From assembly GCA_937951935.1 (NCBI GenBank), contig CALGAM010000257.1, forward strand, positions 1 through 40,258: DNA of 40,258 nt, in the 5' to 3' direction. Positions 34,759 to 40,258 of this stretch are shown piece by piece; the stretch's first letter is position 1; every line of letters starts with the position of its first letter. The notes beneath the pieces were generated by a model. That model ran no database searches. It worked only from the letters and a program-made list of their open reading frames with translations, and had not been told where the DNA came from. This stretch comes from an uncultured Micromonospora sp. (lineage in GTDB: Bacteria; Actinomycetota; Actinomycetes; Mycobacteriales; Micromonosporaceae). Both the position numbers and the translations under genes were made by a program.

Positions 34759-35748
34759 TCACCCTGTTGCCCGCCCGTCCTCGTTCTCCGGGCGCTCGAC
34801 CGACCCTGGCGGCTCGGCCCGCGGCTCGGCCGGGGCCGGCCCGGACGGCGGTCGGCGCGACGGATCGGCCGGATCCGGGACGGGGGCGCTGCGGGCCAGG
34901 TCCACGACCCGGCCGTGCCGGCCGGTCGCCGCGAGCGCCGCCCCGAACAGCAGCAACTGGTTGAACAGGTAGAGGTAGATCAGCAGTCCGACGGCGCCGG
35001 CGACCACCGTGTACGCCGGATTGCGCTCCCAGCGCATCACGTAGTAGCGCCCCAGCGAATTGAGCAGGGTGATGCCGAGCGCCACCACCGCCACCGGCAG
35101 CCGCCACCGCCGGAAGCTCATGTGCAGCCGCGGCACGGCGAGCAGCAGCGCCGAAGCCAGCAGCACGTTGACCAGGAACGCCAGCAGCCAACTGGCGATC
35201 GAGAGGACGACGGAACGGGAGCCCAGCGCCCAGCGCAGCAACGACTCCACCGCGTCCACCGCGCCGAGCGAGAGCCCGAGCAGCACGAAGATGCCGACCA
35301 GGATCGCCAGATCGATGAGCTGACGGATCACGACGTAGCCGGGATTCTGGGCCAACCCGTGGATCAGCCGCTGGGACGAGCGGATCGACTCCACCCAGCC
35401 GATCCCGGTGATCACCAGCAGGATCAGCCCGACGGTCCCCGGCGCCCGGCTCGCCTGCCGGATCTGCTCCGGGTCGACGAACGGCAGGTTCCGGTGCAGG
35501 AAGTCCACGATCACCCGGCCGCTTTCGGGACCGTCCCCGAGCAGTGCCCCGAGCACCGTGTACGAGACCAGGCCGAGTGCGAAGACGGCGAAGAAGCCGT
35601 AGTAGGCGATCGCCGCCGCCAGCCGGCTGCCGAGCACGTCCGTGTAGCGCCCCATCGCCCGAGCCAGGTCGTCGAACCACGGCCATCGGCGGCGTCGCTC
35701 GACCAGCCACCGGTTCAGGCGGGCGAGCAGCCGGTCCGCGGGTGTCAC
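34759..35748 (-). CDS. YihY/virulence factor BrkB-family membrane protein
   Basis: The product has about six hydrophobic segments in the YihY/BrkB arrangement: SRLAAAIAYYGFFAVFALGL near the start, PGTVGLILLVITGIGWVESI, VIRQLIDLAILVGIFVLLGL, LLAFLVNVLLASALLLAVPR, LPVAVVALGITLLNSLGRYY and TVVAGAVGLLIYLYLFNQLL. A proline-rich polar tail follows. GTG 35748 has GAGG eight bases upstream and gives 329 residues; GTG 35817 would overlap the upstream gene by 8 bases and add a low-complexity stretch of 23 residues. The function of this family is not established; a transporter-like role is often assumed. Confidence 0.88.
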   Translation of the reverse strand: MTPADRLLARLNRWLVERRRRWPWFDDLARAMGRYTDVLGSRLAAAIAYYGFFAVFALGLVSYTVLGALLGDGPESGRVIVDFLHRNLPFVDPEQIRQASRAPGTVGLILLVITGIGWVESIRSSQRLIHGLAQNPGYVVIRQLIDLAILVGIFVLLGLSLGAVDAVESLLRWALGSRSVVLSIASWLLAFLVNVLLASALLLAVPRLHMSFRRWRLPVAVVALGITLLNSLGRYYVMRWERNPAYTVVAGAVGLLIYLYLFNQLLLFGAALAATGRHGRVVDLARSAPVPDPADPSRRPPSGPAPAEPRAEPPGSVERPENEDGRATG

Positions 35749-35809
35749 GGTGCCGTCCTCGCCCGCCCACCCGCCGGCCGGCCGACCGGCGCCGCGACGG
35801 GCCGGATGC

Positions 35810-36364
35810 TCAGCCACCGAGCCGGAACTCGCGACGCGGCTGCCACCGAGCCTCGTCGCTGTGGGAGAAGAGGGTGAACTTCTCGACCTTGAAGACCGCC
35901 GAGAAGTCGGCCAGGTCCTCGTACACCCTGTCGAGCGCCTCGGCAGGAACGTCCTGGGCGACCGTGACGTGCGGATGGTAGGGAAAGCGGTTCTCCCGAC
36001 GCAGCTCGGGCGCCGACCCGATGGCGCCGGCCAGCAGCTCGCACTCGCTGATTCCGGCCGCGACCACCACGAACACCACGTCGGTCACGGGCCGGAACGT
36101 GCCGGTCCCGCGCAGGTGCAGCAGGTACGGCTGGTGCGCGGCGGCCACCGCGGCCAGGTGGCGCTCCACCACCGGAAGGCTGGCCGCCGGGATGTCGGTC
36201 GGCCCGAGCAGCGTCAGGTGGGCCGGGACGTACGCCGCCTGCGGGTCACCGGCCTCCGCCCGGCGCCGGGTGAGAAACCCGCACCACGGTTCGGGAATGT
36301 CCACCGCGACCCCGACCCGGACCATCGGAACGCCGGGGTCCTGTGATCCGTCCGTGACAGCCAT
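35810..36364 (-). CDS. 2'-5' RNA ligase/phosphodiesterase (LigT)-family protein
   Basis: The 184-residue protein has the two HxT motifs of the 2H phosphoesterase superfamily: HLT within PAHLTLLGPTDIP and HVT within YHPHVTVAQDVP. ATG 36364 is preceded by GGGGAG with a six-base spacer. Such enzymes act on cyclic phosphodiester ends or 2'-5' linkages of RNA or related nucleotides; the actual substrate here is unknown. It lies downstream of trpS beyond a strong terminator. Confidence 0.88.
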   Translation of the reverse strand: MAVTDGSQDPGVPMVRVGVAVDIPEPWCGFLTRRRAEAGDPQAAYVPAHLTLLGPTDIPAASLPVVERHLAAVAAAHQPYLLHLRGTGTFRPVTDVVFVVVAAGISECELLAGAIGSAPELRRENRFPYHPHVTVAQDVPAEALDRVYEDLADFSAVFKVEKFTLFSHSDEARWQPRREFRLGG

Positions 36365-36420
36365 CCTCCGCTCCCCACCCGCCGACCGGCACCATCCGGC
36401 CGGCGCCACTGTCCGTCGGC

Positions 36421-36479
36421 GCCGGCCCGCCCACCTGCGGCCCGGCGCGCCGGGCCGGAGGTGGGCGGGCGGGGCCGGC
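36421..36479 (-). terminator. trpS terminator hairpin
   Basis: A long hairpin lies right after the trpS stop. GCCCGCCCACCT (36425-36436) pairs with AGGTGGGCGGGC (36459-36470), and inside it GGCCCGG (36439-36445) pairs with CCGGGCC (36450-36456) around a CGCG loop. An outer GCCGG/CCGGC pair extends the base. Confidence 0.7.
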
Positions 36480-37504
36480 TAGTCGGGTCGGGCACCCGGC
36501 AGGAACCCGATCCGGTCGTACGTGAGGCGTAGCGTCTCCGAGGCCACCGCGCGGGCCTTCTCCGCGCCGCGCGCCAGCAGCTTGTCCAGTTGGGCCAGGT
36601 CGTCCAGGTACTGCCGGGTCCGCTGCTGGATCGGTCCGACGAAGTCGGCCACCACCTGGCCCAGGTCCTTCTTCAGGTCGCCGTACCCCTTGCCGTCGTA
36701 CGCCTCGACGAGATCGTCGATCGACCGCCCGGACAGCGCGGCGTAGATCGTCAGCAGGTTGGAGATTCCCGGCTTCCGCTCCGGGTCAAAGATGATCTCC
36801 CTGCCGGTGTCGGTGACCGCGGAGCGGATCTTCTTGGCCGACCGGGCCGGGTCCTCCAGCAGTTCGATGATCCCGGCCGGGGAGGACGACGACTTCGACA
36901 TCTTCGCCGTCGGATCCTGCAGGTCCGTGATCTTCGCGGTGTCCTTGACGATGTACGGCGACGGCACGGTGAAGGTCGGCCCGAAGCGGCTGTTGAAGCG
37001 CTGCGCCAGGTCGCGGGTCAACTCCAGGTGCTGCCGCTGGTCCTCACCGACCGGTACCGCGTCGGCCTGGTAGAGCAGGATGTCGGCGGCCTGCAGGATC
37101 GGGTACGTGAAGAGCCCGACGCTGGCCCGTTCGGCGCCCTGCCTGGCCGACTTGTCCTTGAACTGCGTCATCCGGCTCGCCTCGCCGAACCCGGTGAGAC
37201 AGTTCAGCACCCAGGCGAGCTGCGAGTGCTCCGGCACGTGGGACTGGACGAAGAGGGTGCAGCGCTCGGGGTCGAGTCCGACGGCCAGCAGCTGTGCCGC
37301 GGCGACCCGGGTCCGCCGCCGCAGCGTCGCCGGATCGTGGCCAGCAGTGATCGCGTGCAGATCGACCACGCAGTAGTAGGCGTCGTGGGTCTCCTGCATC
37401 GCCACCCAGTTGCGGATCGCACCCAGGTAGTTGCCGAGGTGGAAGGAGTCGGCGGTTGGCTGGATGCCGGAGAGAACCCGGGGCCGGGCAGGAACGTCGG
37501 ACAT
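36479..37504 (-). CDS. trpS: Tryptophanyl-tRNA synthetase
   Basis: The 341-residue class I aminoacyl-tRNA synthetase charges tRNA-Trp. The HIGH-equivalent is FHLGN (21-25) in SGIQPTADSFHLGNYLGAIR, and KMSKS is at 201-205. GEDQRQHLELTRDLAQRFN is also typical. The C-terminal anticodon-binding helices end at residue 341, a normal length. ATG 37504 is chosen because it gives the usual N-terminus; a CAGAAT -10-like box lies seven bases upstream (plus 37512-37517), suggesting a leaderless or near-leaderless mRNA. An ATG at 37567 is a less likely alternative. Confidence 0.96.
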   Translation of the reverse strand: MSDVPARPRVLSGIQPTADSFHLGNYLGAIRNWVAMQETHDAYYCVVDLHAITAGHDPATLRRRTRVAAAQLLAVGLDPERCTLFVQSHVPEHSQLAWVLNCLTGFGEASRMTQFKDKSARQGAERASVGLFTYPILQAADILLYQADAVPVGEDQRQHLELTRDLAQRFNSRFGPTFTVPSPYIVKDTAKITDLQDPTAKMSKSSSSPAGIIELLEDPARSAKKIRSAVTDTGREIIFDPERKPGISNLLTIYAALSGRSIDDLVEAYDGKGYGDLKKDLGQVVADFVGPIQQRTRQYLDDLAQLDKLLARGAEKARAVASETLRLTYDRIGFLPGARPD

Positions 37505-37670
37505 GCCGGCAATTCTGACAGCATCGACGGCCCCCTGTCCCGGCCGGTCGGGTGCCAGGTCCGTCATCGCCCGACATCGCCCGGGGCGCGAAGCGTGGCG
37601 AACCAGACGTGGCCGGCAGGACACCGGACGCGACGGTGCCGGTGGCGGCAGCCCTCCGTCGCCGACGCGC

Positions 37671-38705
37671 TCAGGACCCGGCGTCCTCCTCGGTCCGGGC
37701 CGCCGGCACGCTGACCGGCTGCTCCGGGTCGGGAACCGGGACGATGCCCACCCGGGCCGCCCGACGCCCCTCCACCGCCAGCACCCGCAGCAGCCAGCCG
37801 CCCGCCGGCGGTCCGCCGTCGGGGGCGGCGGTGGCGCCCGGCGGGCCGGGAAGGGTGAGGGGCTGTCCGCCCGGTACGGCCACCTCGTCGCCGGCACGGG
37901 GCAGCCGGCCGAGGGCCGCCATCACGAAGCCGCCGACCGTCTCGTACGGGCCGGGCGGCAGCGCCAACCCGGTCCGCTCGGCGAAGTCGGCCAGGTTGAG
38001 CCGGCCGTCCACCTCGGTCGGCCGGCCCGGCGGCAGCTCGGGCACCACGTCGTACCCGTCGTGGATCTCGCCGACCAACTCCTCGATCAGGTCCTCCAGG
38101 GTGACGATGCCGGCGGTGCCCCCGTACTCGTCGACCACCACCGCGAGGTGGTGCCCCTCCCGGCGCATCTCCGTGAGGGCGGCGAGGATCCGCTTGGTGC
38201 CGGGCACCTTCTTGACCTCCCGGGTCAGCTCGCCGACGGTGTTCCGGAGGTCGTCCTCGGGGTGCAGGAGCACGTCCCGCAGGTGTACGAAGCCGATCAC
38301 GTCGTCGTGGGTGCCGTCGACCACCGGATACCGGCTGTGGGTGTCGGTCCGGACGAGCCGGGCCGCCTCCGCCAGGGTCAGCCGGGCGGCCAGGAAGACC
38401 ACCTCGGTCCGGGGCACCATGACCTCGCGGACCATCCGGGCCCCCGAGACCAGCACCTCGTCGATGATCCGCCGTTCGACCGGGTCGAGCAGGACGTTGG
38501 CGGCGACCAGGTCGCGCAGCTCCCGCTCGCTGATCTGCTCCCGGCCGGCGGTCGGGCTGGCTCCGAGCAGGGCGGTCACCAGTCGGGTCGAGGCGTCCGC
38601 GGCCCGCACGACGATCCGGGCCAGGCCGCGCGCCAGCGGGCCGGGTTGTCGTCGAGTACGCCCCGGCAATCGTCGCCGGGGCCCGGTACTTCCGGGGTCC
38701 CGCAT
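37671..38705 (-). CDS. CorC/HlyC-type CBS-domain protein (no DUF21 membrane domain)
   Basis: The 344-residue protein opens with a basic Arg-rich stretch. It then has the segment that normally follows the CNNM/DUF21 membrane domain (ISERELRDLVAANVLLDPVE), two CBS motifs (MVREVMVPRTEVVFLAARL, SRYPVVDGTHDDVIGFVHLR, then EGHHLAVVVDEYGGTAGIVT) and a CorC_HlyC domain (DGRLNLADFAERTGLAL, ETVGGFVMAALGRLPRAGDE). No membrane helices of the DUF21 type are present, so it resembles CorC rather than full-length hemolysin-like transporters. CorC is linked to magnesium/cobalt efflux. ATG 38705 has a TACCAT -10-like box seven bases upstream. Confidence 0.9.
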   Translation of the reverse strand: MRDPGSTGPRRRLPGRTRRQPGPLARGLARIVVRAADASTRLVTALLGASPTAGREQISERELRDLVAANVLLDPVERRIIDEVLVSGARMVREVMVPRTEVVFLAARLTLAEAARLVRTDTHSRYPVVDGTHDDVIGFVHLRDVLLHPEDDLRNTVGELTREVKKVPGTKRILAALTEMRREGHHLAVVVDEYGGTAGIVTLEDLIEELVGEIHDGYDVVPELPPGRPTEVDGRLNLADFAERTGLALPPGPYETVGGFVMAALGRLPRAGDEVAVPGGQPLTLPGPPGATAAPDGGPPAGGWLLRVLAVEGRRAARVGIVPVPDPEQPVSVPAARTEEDAGS

Positions 38706-38712
38706 GGCAGAG

Positions 38713-38718
38713 ATGGTA
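38713..38718 (-). promoter_or_regulatory. Predicted -10 box of the CBS-domain protein gene
   Basis: TACCAT on the minus strand ends seven bases before ATG 38705, and there is no ribosome-binding site. This resembles the leaderless arrangement seen at other genes in the window. Confidence 0.4.
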
Positions 38719-38857
38719 GACACCGGGGACGTTCGCCGCGGAGGACCACGAACCGCCGTGTGTTCGGCTCTGGTCGGAGCCGGCCGATCGTGGTGGAATG
38801 CTCGGGCAGTTGCTCCGGTCGGCCGGGTGCCGGCCGGGCGGTCGGGGAAGGGTTGCC

Positions 38858-40048
<1,191 letters not shown>

Positions 40049-40059
40049 GCACACGTGAC

Positions 40060-40114
40060 CCGGCGGTTGGTCGGGGCCCCGACCGCCGGCGCGACCCCGG
40101 GCCCCGCCGGGGCC
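40060..40114. terminator. Terminator hairpins between galK and the cysN-like gene
   Basis: The 16-base palindrome GGTCGGGGCCCCGACC (40069-40084) is flanked by CCGGC (40060-40064) and GCCGG (40085-40089), which extend the stem past a bulge. A second stem, GGCCCC/GGGGCC, lies at 40100-40114. They separate two convergent genes. Confidence 0.6.
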
Positions 40115-40166
40115 GCGCGGGGGTTGCCACGAAGGCGCGCGGTCGCCTCCCGCTCCCCGGCCCGCC

Positions 40167-40258
40167 TCAGCCGGTCTTGACGATCATGCCTGCGGCGACG
40201 GTGCGGTTGGTGGTTTCGTCGATGAGGATGAATCCGCCGGTGGTGCGGTTGCGTCGGT
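40167..40258 (-). CDS. cysN: Probable sulfate adenylyltransferase large subunit, C-terminal end only
   Basis: Only the last 29 residues are in the window; the gene continues past the right edge. The visible end (RRNRTTGGFILIDETTNRTV, then AAGMIVKTG) matches the C-terminus of CysN and CysNC proteins, the GTPase subunit that helps activate sulfate to adenylyl sulfate. The match rests on a short but characteristic stretch, so another translation-factor-like GTPase cannot be fully excluded. Confidence 0.7.
   Translation of the reverse strand, partial: RRNRTTGGFILIDETTNRTVAAGMIVKTG

Overview
This window is high-GC actinomycete DNA. Codon third positions are almost all G/C, there are many GTG starts, several genes look leaderless, and a four-gene 'conservon' (sensor kinase, roadblock, DUF742, Ras-like GTPase) is present. 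Gene content and protein sequences fit Micromonosporaceae (Micromonospora/Salinispora-like) best; that assignment is inferred from remembered family resemblance, not from a search. I saw no rRNA, tRNA, CRISPR array or intact insertion sequence, and the region reads as conserved chromosome.

Layout. 1-1708 (+): the end of an aldehyde dehydrogenase and a translationally coupled paralogue that lacks the catalytic half. 1792-3189 (+): BlaI-type repressor and M56/BlaR1-type membrane peptidase, with an operator-like inverted repeat at the promoter. 3273-3638 (-): PadR regulator. 3791-7068 (+): an acidic actinobacterial protein, then a 746-aa protein with a degenerate IS110-transposase-like N-terminus and a C-terminal tail that matches the tail of the nearby conservon kinase. 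7401-8612 (+): orphan Tat-type lipoprotein of the branched-chain amino acid binding family. 8771-13760 (-): conservon cvnA-cvnB-cvnC-cvnD.

14344-25303 is mostly nucleoside salvage: adenosine deaminase (-), a divergent RlmA-type rRNA methyltransferase (+), a DUF4272 protein (-), and the minus-strand run bmpA - ABC ATPase - two permeases - cytidine deaminase - thymidine phosphorylase. The importer would bring in nucleosides, and Cdd, DeoA and Add would break them down to bases and (deoxy)ribose-1-phosphate. Two strong hairpins sit between bmpA and the ATPase gene, and the ATPase appears to start at CTG.

25586-27189 holds a small membrane protein and a DUF305 protein. 27310-34216 is a maltose/alpha-glucoside system: malE-malF-malG (-), divergent LacI-type malR (+) and a GH13 alpha-glucosidase (+). 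Palindromic GCAA/TTGC operators lie in both control regions, and no ATPase gene is present, as expected if a shared MsiK-type ATPase is used. 34228-38705 (-) carries an acidic hypothetical protein, a YihY/BrkB membrane protein, a 2'-5' RNA ligase-family protein, trpS and a CorC/HlyC-type CBS protein. 38858-40048 (+) is galactokinase, and the window ends in the 3' end of a probable cysN (-).

Convergent gene ends are commonly marked by long GC-rich hairpins (8648-8679, 27278-27305, 40060-40089), and further hairpins follow deoA and trpS. At least four genes (blaI, add, the rlmA-like gene, malR) have a TAnnnT -10 box exactly six bases before the start codon, which predicts leaderless mRNAs. The most unusual element is the transposase-derived protein that shares the conservon kinase's tail.
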